Shown here piece after piece: positions 18,070-26,113 of a stretch of DNA of 64,000 nucleotides. The stretch is from Actinacidiphila sp. DG2A-62 (GTDB taxonomy: Bacteria > Actinomycetota > Actinomycetes > Streptomycetales > Streptomycetaceae), in NCBI RefSeq assembly GCF_035825295.1, contig NZ_JAYMGI010000002.1, positions 1,652,001-1,716,000 of the forward strand, given 5' to 3'. The notes beneath the pieces are model-generated. The model searched no databases, was not told the DNA's origin, and saw nothing but the letters and a program-made list of their open reading frames with translations. The position numbers and the translations under genes were made by a program. Within the stretch, counting starts at the first letter, position 1; every line of letters starts with the position of its first letter.

Positions 18070-18717
18070 ATGACAGAACCCGGCTTCCTCACCGACGCGC
18101 GCGCCTTCTACGACACCATCGCCGACGAGTACGCCGAGCGGTTCAAGGCCGAGCTGGAGGGCGCCGTGCTGGCGCGCGCGATGCTCGACGCCTTCGCCGA
18201 ACTCGTCGGTCCCGGCGGCCGGGTGCTGGAGGCCGGGTCGGGCCCCGGCCGCGTCACCGCGTATCTGCACGCGCGCGGGCTGGACATCAGCGGCGTCGAC
18301 CTGTCGCCGCGCATGGTGGAGCTGGCCCGCGCCGCGCACCCGCACGTGCGCTACGAGGTCGGGTCGATGACCGCGCTCGGCGCCGCGGACGGCTCGCTGG
18401 CCGGACTCGTCGCGTTCTACTCGCTCATCCACATCCCCGCGGAGCGGCTGCCGGACGTGCTGGCCGGGTTCCGCCGGGTGCTGGCCGCCGGCGGGGTGCT
18501 GCTGCTCGGCTTCCAGGTCGGGGACGAGCCCAGGCGGCACGAGCGGACCGCCGCCGACGGCCGCCCGGTCGCCCTCGCGTTCCGCCGGCTGCGCCCCGGG
18601 CGGATCGCAGCGCTGCTCGCGGCGGCGGGCTTCGACGTGGAGGCCACCATGGAGCGCGCCGCGCAGGGCGACGAGCCGTCGCCGCACGCCTATGTGATCG
18701 CCCGCGCGCGGCGGTAG
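18070..18717 (+). CDS. Class I SAM-dependent methyltransferase
   Basis: The 215-residue protein has the seven-strand methyltransferase pattern: motif I VLEAGSGPGRVTAYL near 55, ISGVDLSPRMVELAR (acidic loop binding the SAM ribose), GSMTALGAADGSLAGLVAFYSL and the post-IV motif VLAAGGVLLLGFQVG. It belongs to the UbiE/BioC-like Methyltransf_11 group. The acceptor cannot be told. It stands alone between the peptide-transporter lipoprotein and a convergent amidohydrolase. Confidence 0.85.
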   Translation: MTEPGFLTDARAFYDTIADEYAERFKAELEGAVLARAMLDAFAELVGPGGRVLEAGSGPGRVTAYLHARGLDISGVDLSPRMVELARAAHPHVRYEVGSMTALGAADGSLAGLVAFYSLIHIPAERLPDVLAGFRRVLAAGGVLLLGFQVGDEPRRHERTAADGRPVALAFRRLRPGRIAALLAAAGFDVEATMERAAQGDEPSPHAYVIARARR

Positions 18718-18745
18718 CGTCCCGGCCGGCCGGGACGGGGCCGGC

Positions 18746-18837
18746 TCAGCCGTCCCGCGACTCAGCCGACCACCCGACCACCCGAATCAGCCGACCACCC
18801 GGCTCACCCGACCACCCGGCTCAGCCGACCACCCGGC
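18746..18837 (-). repeat. Tandem 17-bp repeats carrying a stop codon in every frame
   Basis: Read on the minus strand, three copies of a 17-nt unit (GCCGGGTGGTCGGCTGA, one copy with GGTGA) lie head to tail at 18821-18837, 18804-18820 and 18787-18803, followed by a 25-nt variant and a degraded copy to 18746. The first copy encodes the last residues (RVVG) and stop of the amidohydrolase. As 17 is not a multiple of three, the next two copies place TGA in the other two frames. Confidence 0.85.
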
Positions 18838-19912
18838 CGCGCAGCACGATCCGCCGCGGCGCGGCCAGCACCCGCACGTCCTCGCGGGGATCGGCGTCGT
18901 AGACGACCAGGTCGGCGGGGGCGCCCTCGGTGAGCCCCTCCCGGCCGAGCCACTGCCTGGCTCCCCAGGTGGCGGCCGACAGGGCGGCCGTGGCCGGGAG
19001 TCCGGCCCGCACCAGTTCCTCGACCTCCGCGGCGATCAGGCCGTGCGCGAGGCCGCCGCCGGCGTCGGTGCCCGCGTAGACCGGGATGCCGGCGTCGTAT
19101 GCGTCGCGGACGGTGGCGTGGCGGCGGGCGTGCAGCCGGCGCAAGTGGTCCGCCCAGCGCGGGTACTTGGCGTCGCCGCCGGCCGCGAGGGAGGGGAAGG
19201 TGGCGATGTTGACGAGCGTCGGCACGATGGCGACGCCGCGCTCGGCGAAGAGCGGGACGGTGTCCGCGGTCAGCCCGGTGGCGTGCTCGACGCAGTCGAT
19301 GCCGGCGTTCACCAGGTCGGCGAGCGAGTCCTCGGCGAAACAGTGCGCGGTGACCCGGGCGCCCTCCTCGTGCGCGGCGGCGATGGCCTCGGCGAGGGCG
19401 TCCGCGGGCCAGCACGCGGTGAGGTCGCCGACCTCCCGGTCGATCCAGTCGCCGACCAGCTTGACCCAGCCGTCGCCGCGACGCGCCTCGCGGCGCACGT
19501 AGGCGGCCAGGTCGCCGGGCTCGATCTCGTGCGCGTAGTTGCGGATGTAGCGGCGGGTGCGGGCGATGTGCCAGGCCCTGATGATCTTCGGCAGGTCGGC
19601 GCGGTCGTCGATCCAGCGGGTGTCGCTGGGCGAGCCGGCGTCGCGGGCCAGCAGGGTGCCGGCGTCCCGGTCGGCGAGCGCCTGCTTCTCCGCGGTGCCG
19701 GCGTCCACCGCGCCGTGCGCGTCCAGGCCCACGTGGCAGTGCGCGTCCACCAGCCCCGGCAGCGTCCACCCGGTCAGCGTGGCGTCGGGCGCGGCGGCCG
19801 GCCGCGTGTACGTGACCCGCCCGCCGACCACCCACAACTCGTCGTGCACGTCCGCCTCGCCGGGCCCGGCCAGCACCCGTCCCGTGACGTGCAGCACCTC
19901 TGCTTCAGCCAT
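18821..19912 (-). CDS. Amidohydrolase family protein (imidazolonepropionase/prolidase-like)
   Basis: The 363-residue protein has the amidohydrolase metal motifs: DAHCHVG near 60, VTAHCF (His of strand 5), EHATG (strand 6) and AGTDAGGG (strand 8 Asp), and the C-terminal GAPADLVVYDADPRED. Such enzymes hydrolyse cyclic amides or related C-N bonds in a TIM barrel with one or two metals. The substrate is not evident. ATG 19912 is chosen; a GTG at 19921 adds three residues. The last codons lie in a tandem 17-bp repeat. Confidence 0.87.
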   Translation of the reverse strand: MAEAEVLHVTGRVLAGPGEADVHDELWVVGGRVTYTRPAAAPDATLTGWTLPGLVDAHCHVGLDAHGAVDAGTAEKQALADRDAGTLLARDAGSPSDTRWIDDRADLPKIIRAWHIARTRRYIRNYAHEIEPGDLAAYVRREARRGDGWVKLVGDWIDREVGDLTACWPADALAEAIAAAHEEGARVTAHCFAEDSLADLVNAGIDCVEHATGLTADTVPLFAERGVAIVPTLVNIATFPSLAAGGDAKYPRWADHLRRLHARRHATVRDAYDAGIPVYAGTDAGGGLAHGLIAAEVEELVRAGLPATAALSAATWGARQWLGREGLTEGAPADLVVYDADPREDVRVLAAPRRIVLRGRVVG

Positions 19913-20064
19913 GCACCGCACTCTACGAGCCCCGGTCCCGCGCCCCCACCCGGGCCGGTCCGCCGCTACGGCCCGCCGCCGGGCGTCCGCGCGCCGGCCG
20001 CGGGAAGCTGGAGGGGGAAGGCACGGGCCGGCGCGGGCCCGTATCAGCGCGGCAGGAGGTCGTC

Positions 20065-20445
20065 ATGGCAGCGTCCCCAGCGTCCCCAGCGTTCCGGGTG
20101 CGGCGGGTGTACGAGGAGCCGGAGCCGGCGGACGGCGTGCGGGTGCTCGTGGACCGGCTGTGGCCGCGCGGGCTGGCCAAGGACCGCGCGGCCGTCGACG
20201 AGTGGGCGAAGGACCTGACGCCCAGCGGCGAGCTGCGCGCGTGGTACCACGCGCACCCGGACGAGTACGCGGAGTTCGTCCGCCGCTACCGCGCGGAGCT
20301 GGCCGAGCCCGAGCTGGACGAGCCGCTGCGGCGCCTGCGCGACCTCGCGGCGAAGGGCCCGGTCACGCTGCTGACCGCGGTGAGGGACCCCGAGCGCGGG
20401 CACGTGCCGGTGCTGCGGGCCTGCCTGGAGGACGAGGACGGGTAG
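20065..20445 (+). CDS. DUF488 family protein
   Basis: The 126-residue protein carries the DUF488/YeaO signature: RVLVDRLWPRGLAKDRAAVDEWAKDL, then SGELRAWY and VTLLTAVRDPERGH. A ribosome-binding site (GGAGG) lies upstream of ATG 20065. The biochemical role of the family is unknown. The start region has three near-identical AGCGTCCCC units encoding Ala-Ser-Pro. It stands alone, convergent with the aldehyde dehydrogenase gene. Confidence 0.85.
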   Translation: MAASPASPAFRVRRVYEEPEPADGVRVLVDRLWPRGLAKDRAAVDEWAKDLTPSGELRAWYHAHPDEYAEFVRRYRAELAEPELDEPLRRLRDLAAKGPVTLLTAVRDPERGHVPVLRACLEDEDG

Positions 20446-20522
20446 CCGCCGGACGTCCCCGGGGGCTCCCCGACAGCCCGGGGCCGCCCCGGCCGGCGTC
20501 CCGCGGGGGCGGCGCCAGGACG

Positions 20523-22214
20523 CTAGGAAGCCGGCGCCGCCGGGACGAGGCGGCCGTCGACCCTGCTCGGGATGCCCAGCGGGTTGCCGTCGCGCAGCTC
20601 GGGCGGGAGCAGCGCGGCGGGGGTGTCCTGGTACGCCACCGGGCGCAGCCACCGCTCGACGGCCGTCGCGCCGACCGAGGTTGAGGTCGAGGTGGTCGCC
20701 GGGTAGGGGCCGCCGTGGTGCTGGGCGGCGGTCACCGCGACGCCGGTCGGCCAGCCGTTGATCAGCACCCGGCCGGCCAGCGCGGTCAGCCGGGCGAGCA
20801 GGGCCGCGGCCGGTCCGCCGTCCTGCTCGGCCTCGCGCGCGCCGAGGTGGGCGGTCGCGGTGAGGCTGCCGGGCAGCCGGTCGAGGACCGCGGCCAGCTC
20901 GGCGGCGTCGCCGTAGCGGACCACGACGGTCAGCGGGCCGAAGCACTCCTCCAGCAGCAGGTCGTACGCGCCGGGCTCGGTCAGGTCGCGGGCCTGGGCG
21001 ACGACGTAGCCGGGCCGGACCGCGGGCGCGGCACCGGCCTTGTCGGAACCGCCCGCCGCGTCCGCACCGCCGGCCGCGCCTGCACCGCCCGCCGCGCCCG
21101 CGCTCCCCGCGGTGTCCGCGCCGCCGGCCGTACGGGCATCGGTCCCGCCGGGCTCCTCCGCCCCGCTCGCGTCGCCCGCGCCGACCGGGCTGGTGACGCC
21201 CGGCAGCGCCGCCCGCGCCGCCGCGCCCCGCAGGAAGTTGTCGCGCATCCGGCCGTCGAGCAGCACGCCCGCCGGGGCGGCCGAGGCGGCCTCGGTCAGC
21301 GCGGCGAGCAGCCGGTCGCCGTCCGGGCCCGCGGGCGCGAGGACCAGGCCGGGCTTGGTGCAGAACTGGCCGACGCCCAGCGTGAACGACCGGGCCAGGC
21401 CCGCGCCGATGGCCTCCGGGCGCTCGGCCGCGGCGGCCGGGGTGACCACGACGGGGTTGAGGCTGCCCAGCTCGCCGTGGAAGGGGATGGGCCGGGGCCG
21501 GGCCGCGGCGGCGTCGAACAGCGCCCGGCCGCCGGGCACGGAGCCGGTGAATCCGGCCGCGGCCACCAGCGGGTGCCTGACCAGCTCGACGCCCGCCTCG
21601 AAGCCGTGCACCAGCACGACCGTGTCGGCGGGCAGCCCGGCCTCCACGGCGGCGCGGCGCAGCAGGGCGGCGCACAGCTCGGAGGTGGCGGGGTGGTCCG
21701 GGTGCGCCTTGACCACCACCGGGCAGCCGGCGGCGAGCGCGCTCGCGGTGTCGCCGCCGGGCACGGAGAAGGCGAGCGGGAAGTTGCTGGCCGCGTAGAC
21801 CGCGACGACGCCCAGCGGGACCTTCCAGCGGCGCAGGTCGGGGCGCGGGATCGGGGTCGCGTCGGGGTCGGCGTGGTCGATGATCACGTCGAGGTACGCG
21901 CCCTCGTCGACCACGTCGGCGAAGGTCCGCAACTGGTAGGCGGTGCGGGCCAGTTCGCCGGTCAGCCGGGGCACGCCGAGCGCGGTCTCGGCGTCGGCCG
22001 CGGCGACCACCTCGGCCGCGGACTCCTCCAGCAGCCCGGCCGCGCCGCGCAGCAGCCGGGAGCGTACGCTGCGGTCGGCGAGCGCGGGCAGCGCGGTCGC
22101 GGCGGCGCGCACCGCGGCGTCGACGTCCGCGGCGGTGGCCTCGACGGCGACCGGGCCGCCCTCCTCCCGGCGCTTCCCGGTGCGGGGGTCGGCGCTCCAG
22201 ACTGCTGTTGCCAC
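20523..22214 (-). CDS. Aldehyde dehydrogenase, probable alpha-ketoglutarate semialdehyde dehydrogenase
   Basis: The 563-residue protein is an NAD(P)-aldehyde dehydrogenase of the KGSADH branch: ASNFPLAFSVPGGDTASALA, VVKAHPDHP, catalytic Glu in FHGELGSLNPVVV and catalytic Cys in GVGQFCTKPG. The usual reaction oxidises 2-oxoglutarate semialdehyde to 2-oxoglutarate, the last step of oxidative uronate or aldarate breakdown; kdgD and udh at 27-29 kb supply the earlier steps. GTG 22214 is chosen because GGAGG lies 8 nt upstream and family proteins start close to AVWSADPRTGK; ATG 22229 precedes that site. An Ala/Gly/Asp-rich segment of about 50 residues (near 350-400) is inserted before the C-terminal catalytic lobe. 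Confidence 0.87.
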   Translation of the reverse strand: MATAVWSADPRTGKRREEGGPVAVEATAADVDAAVRAAATALPALADRSVRSRLLRGAAGLLEESAAEVVAAADAETALGVPRLTGELARTAYQLRTFADVVDEGAYLDVIIDHADPDATPIPRPDLRRWKVPLGVVAVYAASNFPLAFSVPGGDTASALAAGCPVVVKAHPDHPATSELCAALLRRAAVEAGLPADTVVLVHGFEAGVELVRHPLVAAAGFTGSVPGGRALFDAAAARPRPIPFHGELGSLNPVVVTPAAAAERPEAIGAGLARSFTLGVGQFCTKPGLVLAPAGPDGDRLLAALTEAASAAPAGVLLDGRMRDNFLRGAAARAALPGVTSPVGAGDASGAEEPGGTDARTAGGADTAGSAGAAGGAGAAGGADAAGGSDKAGAAPAVRPGYVVAQARDLTEPGAYDLLLEECFGPLTVVVRYGDAAELAAVLDRLPGSLTATAHLGAREAEQDGGPAAALLARLTALAGRVLINGWPTGVAVTAAQHHGGPYPATTSTSTSVGATAVERWLRPVAYQDTPAALLPPELRDGNPLGIPSRVDGRLVPAAPAS

Positions 22215-22322
22215 CGGATGAACCTCCATGTGTCCGTGCCGTCAATCCGTACCGCGCATCCGTGCCGTCGGTCCTACCCTGGGCCGCGGAGCCGCCGTCG
22301 TTTCAGGTTGTTCCAGCCAGTG

Positions 22323-22349
22323 GTTCGATATACTGAACGGCGTCTTCGG
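22323..22349 (+). promoter_or_regulatory. Putative promoter/operator of the IclR regulator gene
   Basis: GTTC and GAAC form an inverted repeat around ATATAC (22323-22338), and TATACT (22329-22334) fits a -10 box. The 21 nt from 22327 match 18 of 21 positions at 28452-28472 upstream of udh, including GATATACT and ACGGCGTC. The site lies 64-90 nt before the regulator start and in the divergent region shared with the dehydrogenase gene, a normal place for an IclR-type operator. Confidence 0.45.
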
Positions 22350-22412
22350 ATGTGAATCTATGCCGGGAGCCTACGTCCACGCCTCCCGGCCGAACAAGAG
22401 GGGTCTTGCGCG

Positions 22413-23183
22413 ATGGCTGCTGCCGAGGGAGCCGGTTCCCAGGTCAAGTCCGCGGTCCGCACGGTGGAACTGCTGGAGTTCTTCGCGAACAGCCCCGGCA
22501 TGCACAGCCTGGCCGCGGTCCAGGAGTCGGTCGGCTACCCCAAGTCCAGCCTGTACATGCTGCTGCGCACGCTCGTGGAGCTGGGCTGGGTCGAGACCGA
22601 CGCGACCGGCACGCGGTACGGCATCGGCGTGCGCGCGCTGCTGGTCGGCACCTCGTACATCGACGGGGACGAGGTGGTGGCCGCCGCGCGGCCCACGCTG
22701 GACCGGCTCTCCGACGACACCAGCGAGACCATCCACCTGGCCCGGCTGGACGGCACCAACGTCGTCTACCTCGCCACCCGCCAGTCGCAGCACTACCTGC
22801 GCCCGTTCACCCGGGTCGGCCGCCGGCTGCCGGCGCACTCCACCTCGCTCGGCAAGGCGCTGCTGGCCACGTACAGCGACGAGCAGGTGCGCAAGATGCT
22901 CCCGGAGACGCTGGAGCCGCTGACCGAGCACACCCACACCGACCGCGAGAAGCTGATCGAGGAGCTGGCGCAGATCCGCGAGCAGGGCTACGCGGTGGAC
23001 CGCGAGGAGAACACGCTGGGACTGCGCTGCTTCGGCGTCGCCATCCCCTACCGCACGCCGGCGCGGGACGCGGTGAGCTGCTCGGTGCCGGTGGCGCGGC
23101 TCACTCCCGGGCACGAGCAGATGATCAAGGACACGCTGTTCGACGCGAGGGACCGGCTGCTGCTGGCGACGCGACGGCTGTAG
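22413..23183 (+). CDS. IclR family transcriptional regulator
   Basis: The 256-residue protein has an N-terminal winged helix (VKSAVRTVELLEFFANSPGM to LYMLLRTLVELGWVE) and the IclR effector domain, with LPAHSTSLGKALLA and DREENTLGLRCFGVAIP. IclR proteins often control aromatic or sugar-acid catabolism and respond to a small pathway metabolite. It is divergent from the ketoglutarate-semialdehyde dehydrogenase and shares an upstream motif with udh, so I infer that it controls the uronate genes. ATG 22413 begins MAAAEGAGSQVKSAVR. Confidence 0.92.
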   Translation: MAAAEGAGSQVKSAVRTVELLEFFANSPGMHSLAAVQESVGYPKSSLYMLLRTLVELGWVETDATGTRYGIGVRALLVGTSYIDGDEVVAAARPTLDRLSDDTSETIHLARLDGTNVVYLATRQSQHYLRPFTRVGRRLPAHSTSLGKALLATYSDEQVRKMLPETLEPLTEHTHTDREKLIEELAQIREQGYAVDREENTLGLRCFGVAIPYRTPARDAVSCSVPVARLTPGHEQMIKDTLFDARDRLLLATRRL

Positions 23184-23236
23184 GGGTTGGGCGCGGGCGC
23201 GTAGGGTCGGTGGCATGGCGGGGACGCCGTGCTCGA

Positions 23237-23314
23237 CGTGAGATCGCGCGGGTGCTGCGGCCGGGCGGGGTGCTCGGCGCGCCGTGGCACCCCGACGACG
23301 CGCCTGTGACGTGA
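23237..23314 (+). pseudogene. Remnant of a SAM methyltransferase C-terminal motif
   Basis: The 25 codons read REIARVLRPGGVLGA followed by PWHPDDAPVT and a stop. The first part is the standard motif after strand IV of Methyltransf_11-type enzymes. There is no start codon or upstream domain in frame; the preceding sequence is the IclR 3' end and a 50-nt gap. It looks like the tail of a deleted gene. Chance similarity is possible for so short a piece. Confidence 0.4.
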
Positions 23315-23324
23315 GCGGCCGCGG

Positions 23325-24071
23325 TCACCGGTCGGTGTGGGCGGCGGTGACGGCCGCTTCGACGCTGAAGCCGGCTTCGCACTCCGCGCATCGGGCGTGG
23401 CCGAAGGCGTAGGTCAGGGCCGTGGCGATCTCGGGATGGCCGTCGGCGAGGGCCCGGGCGTGCAGGGAGCGGGCCGGGGCGCTCAGGGCGTCGGGGACCG
23501 CGGGGATCAGCGGGAGCTTCGGAGCGGCGCTGTCGCGCATGTACATGCTGTCGGTCGTGGTGAAGCAGCCGTACCGGCCGAACGCCACGAAGTTCTCCGC
23601 CGCGCACGCGGGGCACGCGACCACGTACTCCCCGTCGTTCAGCCGGTCGAGCTGCTGGGCCCAGACCTCGACGCCGTCCAGGGCGAGCAGCGTCTGCAGG
23701 AGGTGGACATAGGCGTCGGCGTCACGCGCCGGGACGCTCAGGGCCTGTTCGGTGAGGGCGCGCAGCTCGGTGATCTCGGCCGCGTACGTCGCGCGGGGGT
23801 CGTCGTGGCCGTGCGGCCGGTCGGTGCTCGCGAGGATCGCCCCGGCCAGGACCAGCGGCATCGACCGGTCCGCGGGCGGCCGGCCGCGGGCGATCGCGGT
23901 GAGCGCGGGCAGCGCCGCGTAGCTCGCGGTGTACACGGTGCCCTGGTGGCACACCCTCGACCACAGGTCGTCCCACTCGGGGGCCCGCGGATGCGCGCCG
24001 GCCGCGTCGAGCAGCGCGGGGAGGTCCTCCGCCGTGCCGTACGCGTGCCGGAGCCGCGACCAGTCGGTCAT
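23325..24071 (-). CDS. Conserved hypothetical protein with two CxxC motifs
   Basis: The 248-residue protein starts MTDWSRLRHAYGTAEDLPAL at ATG 24071. The first 160 residues look alpha-helical and HEAT-like, with WDDLWSRVCHQGTVYTASYAALPAL. Two Cys pairs, CPAC near 160 and CAEC near 232, could bind zinc. I recognise similar proteins near SMI1/immunity-type genes of actinomycetes but cannot give a function. It is convergent with the IclR gene and divergent from the sigma factor gene. Confidence 0.65.
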   Translation of the reverse strand: MTDWSRLRHAYGTAEDLPALLDAAGAHPRAPEWDDLWSRVCHQGTVYTASYAALPALTAIARGRPPADRSMPLVLAGAILASTDRPHGHDDPRATYAAEITELRALTEQALSVPARDADAYVHLLQTLLALDGVEVWAQQLDRLNDGEYVVACPACAAENFVAFGRYGCFTTTDSMYMRDSAAPKLPLIPAVPDALSAPARSLHARALADGHPEIATALTYAFGHARCAECEAGFSVEAAVTAAHTDR

Positions 24072-24247
24072 GCCGGTGATCCCATGCCGGTGATCCAAAC
24101 ACACGCCGGCCCGGCCCCGCACACCGGCGGCGGCCGGCTCGCACGCCGGAGACCGCCGTGTCCGGGTTATGGCGTGGCGGCCGGAGGGGGCGCTACGCTC
24201 TCCGCCGCGCTGGGCGGGGTCGACGGGGTCGACGGGGAGAGGTGACC

Positions 24248-24898
24248 GTGGGGGAAGCCGGTGAGGGGGCGGGCGACGCCGCCGCGTTCCACGCCTTCTT
24301 CGAACGCCACTACGCCGAACTCGCGCGGCTGGCCGCCCTGTTGACCGGCGACGCGGACGCCGCCGACGACCTCGCGGCGGACGCGCTGGTGGCGGTGTGG
24401 CGGCGCTGGGACCGGGTGCGGGACGCCGACCACCCGGCCGCCTACGCGCGCGGCGTGGTCGCCAACCTCGCCCGCTCCCGCATCCGCAGCGCCGTGCGCG
24501 AGCGCCGCCGGATCGCACAGTTCTGGTCACAGCGCAGCGACCGCGTGGACGACCCGGACGTGCCCGCGGTCCTCGACGTGCGCGAGGCGCTGCAGCGCCT
24601 GCCGTTCCGCAAGCGCGCCTGCGTGGTGCTGCGGCACGCCTTCGACCTGTCGGAACGCGACACCGCTGCCGCGCTCGGCATCTCGGTGGGTACGGTGAAG
24701 AGCCAGACGTCGCGTGCGGTGGCCGAACTCGAACGGCTGCTCGCACCGCGGTCCACCGTGGCCGATACGGTTCCGGGGGCGCCGCGCCCGGACGCCCGGG
24801 GAGACGCCGGCGCCCCGGACACGGCCGCCCCGGCCCGGCTCCTCGGCGCGCCCGCGCGCGAACCGCGGGCCCGTACTCGTACCGGACGGGGAGTGTGA
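24248..24898 (+). CDS. SigE-family ECF RNA polymerase sigma factor
   Basis: The 216-residue protein has region 2 (FFERHYAELARLAALLTGDADAADDLAADALVAVWRRW) and region 4 (ALQRLPFRKRACVVLRHAFDLSERDTAAALGISVGTVKSQTSRAV; quoted here in pieces: RLPFRKRACVVLR, ALGISVGTVKSQTSRA). It resembles the actinobacterial SigE family. GTG 24248 is chosen because GGAG lies 8 nt upstream; a GTG at 24242 is too close to that site. After region 4 there is an extra Pro/Ala/Arg tail of about 50 residues. Its TGA overlaps the ATG of the next gene by one base (TGATG), so the two are translationally coupled. It probably directs a small regulon under control of the membrane partner. Confidence 0.9.
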   Translation: MGEAGEGAGDAAAFHAFFERHYAELARLAALLTGDADAADDLAADALVAVWRRWDRVRDADHPAAYARGVVANLARSRIRSAVRERRRIAQFWSQRSDRVDDPDVPAVLDVREALQRLPFRKRACVVLRHAFDLSERDTAAALGISVGTVKSQTSRAVAELERLLAPRSTVADTVPGAPRPDARGDAGAPDTAAPARLLGAPAREPRARTRTGRGV

Positions 24899-25845
24899 TG
24901 GCCGAACTGCCGGAGCGGCTGCGCGAGGCGGCCGACGCGCACCGGCCGGACCGCGCGCGCATCCTGGCCCGGGTGGAGGAGGCGATGGCCGCGCCGGACG
25001 GCGGGGCCGCCGCGCCGGTGGGCGGCGCCGCGGCGGGGTCGGACGTCGGGCCGGGCCGGGAGCGCCCGCCCGCGCCGTGGGTGCGGGTGGCGGCGGTGAC
25101 CGCGGCGGTCGCCGCCGCGGTCGGCCTCGGCGGACTCGCCGTGGGCGCCGTCACCGGTGACGCCTCGCCGGCCCCGACCACCGCGGCGCCCGGCGGCGTG
25201 AGCCCGTCCGCCCCGCCGCCGACCGCCGACTCCCCCCGCGGCTCGGCGGGTTCGGGCAGCGGCGCGAGCCGGACCCCCGCTCCGCCGGCCGGCCGCACCG
25301 GCGCCGACACGCACCGGGGCACGCCGACCGGCGGCCCCTCGGGAGCGCCCGCGAGCGGCGGGTCCGGACCGTCGGCCACCCCGACCGGAAGCGGCGCCGA
25401 CACGGGTACCGGCACCGGCGCCGGCCAGGGCGGACAGCGCACGCCGCAGCCGGGCGGCGCGAAGGCGCAGAGCAACGGCGTCGCCGCGACGGCCGCGGTG
25501 GACGGCAGCAGCAACGACTACTGGACGCAGAGCGACATCACGCTGACCTGCGACCGCCCGCTGACCTCGCTGACGATCGAGCTGCGGATCGCCAGGACGC
25601 CGGGGGTGGAAACCACCGGCTCGTACGACTCGGTGTCCGGGCAGACCAACGTCTCGACCACCGTCGAGGGCGATGTCCTGGTCTACCGCTGGGCGTTGAA
25701 CGCCGGGCAGACCCTCGCGCCGGGCACCTACACCTTCGCCGGGCAGTTCCAGCACGACGGCGGCGGGCGCGACGCGTCCGGCGACACGTACACGGTGGCG
25801 GCGAGCGGCCCGGCCGGCGACTCGTCCCTGTCCGGCCACTACTGA
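24898..25845 (+). CDS. Membrane protein coupled to the ECF sigma factor (candidate anti-sigma or sensor)
   Basis: The 315-residue protein has a short cytoplasmic head (1-60, MAELPERLREAADAHRPDRA), one membrane helix (about 62-86, VRVAAVTAAVAAAVGLGGLA), a Pro/Thr/Ser/Gly linker of about 100 residues and an extracellular domain of about 120 residues containing NDYWTQSDITLTCDRPL, TTGSYDSVSGQTNVSTT and LAPGTYTFAGQFQH. The outer domain looks beta-rich, as in carbohydrate-binding folds. TGATG coupling to the sigma gene and the topology suggest an anti-sigma or signal-sensing role. No zinc-binding anti-sigma HxxxCxxC motif is present, so the mechanism would differ from RsrA-type proteins. Confidence 0.75.
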   Translation: MAELPERLREAADAHRPDRARILARVEEAMAAPDGGAAAPVGGAAAGSDVGPGRERPPAPWVRVAAVTAAVAAAVGLGGLAVGAVTGDASPAPTTAAPGGVSPSAPPPTADSPRGSAGSGSGASRTPAPPAGRTGADTHRGTPTGGPSGAPASGGSGPSATPTGSGADTGTGTGAGQGGQRTPQPGGAKAQSNGVAATAAVDGSSNDYWTQSDITLTCDRPLTSLTIELRIARTPGVETTGSYDSVSGQTNVSTTVEGDVLVYRWALNAGQTLAPGTYTFAGQFQHDGGGRDASGDTYTVAASGPAGDSSLSGHY

Positions 25846-26045
25846 CCGCCCGGCGCGGCCGACCCTCCGGGCCCGGGTCCGCGGCGCTCCGCGGCCGACT
25901 GTGACGGATCAGTGGCAATCCGTGGCGTCACGGGTCTGGACCCCGGGTGTGACCTCCCGGAAATATTCCCGTCATCACGGCAACCTCCTGCGCCCCGGTG
26001 GCGACTTGGGTATGCACGACCCCCCGCCCGACGGCGGGTGCGACT

Positions 26046-26084
26046 CCGGAGCGCGGCGGTACCCCCATGATCGCCGCGCTCCGG
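26046..26084. terminator. 13-bp stem hairpin between convergent genes
   Basis: Arms CCGGAGCGCGGCG and CGCCGCGCTCCGG pair perfectly around a 13-nt loop. It lies between the stop of the plus-strand membrane protein (25845) and the stop of the minus-strand gene (26114). It can end transcription from both sides. The rest of the 268-nt gap, including an AT-richer stretch near 25960-25980, has no clear feature. Confidence 0.6.
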
Positions 26085-26113
26085 GCACCAACCCCGGCGC
26101 GCCGCCCGCGGGT

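Noticed and set aside
18746..18837. CRISPR-like array
   Set aside because: The units are contiguous with no spacers, only 17 nt long, and there are no cas genes.
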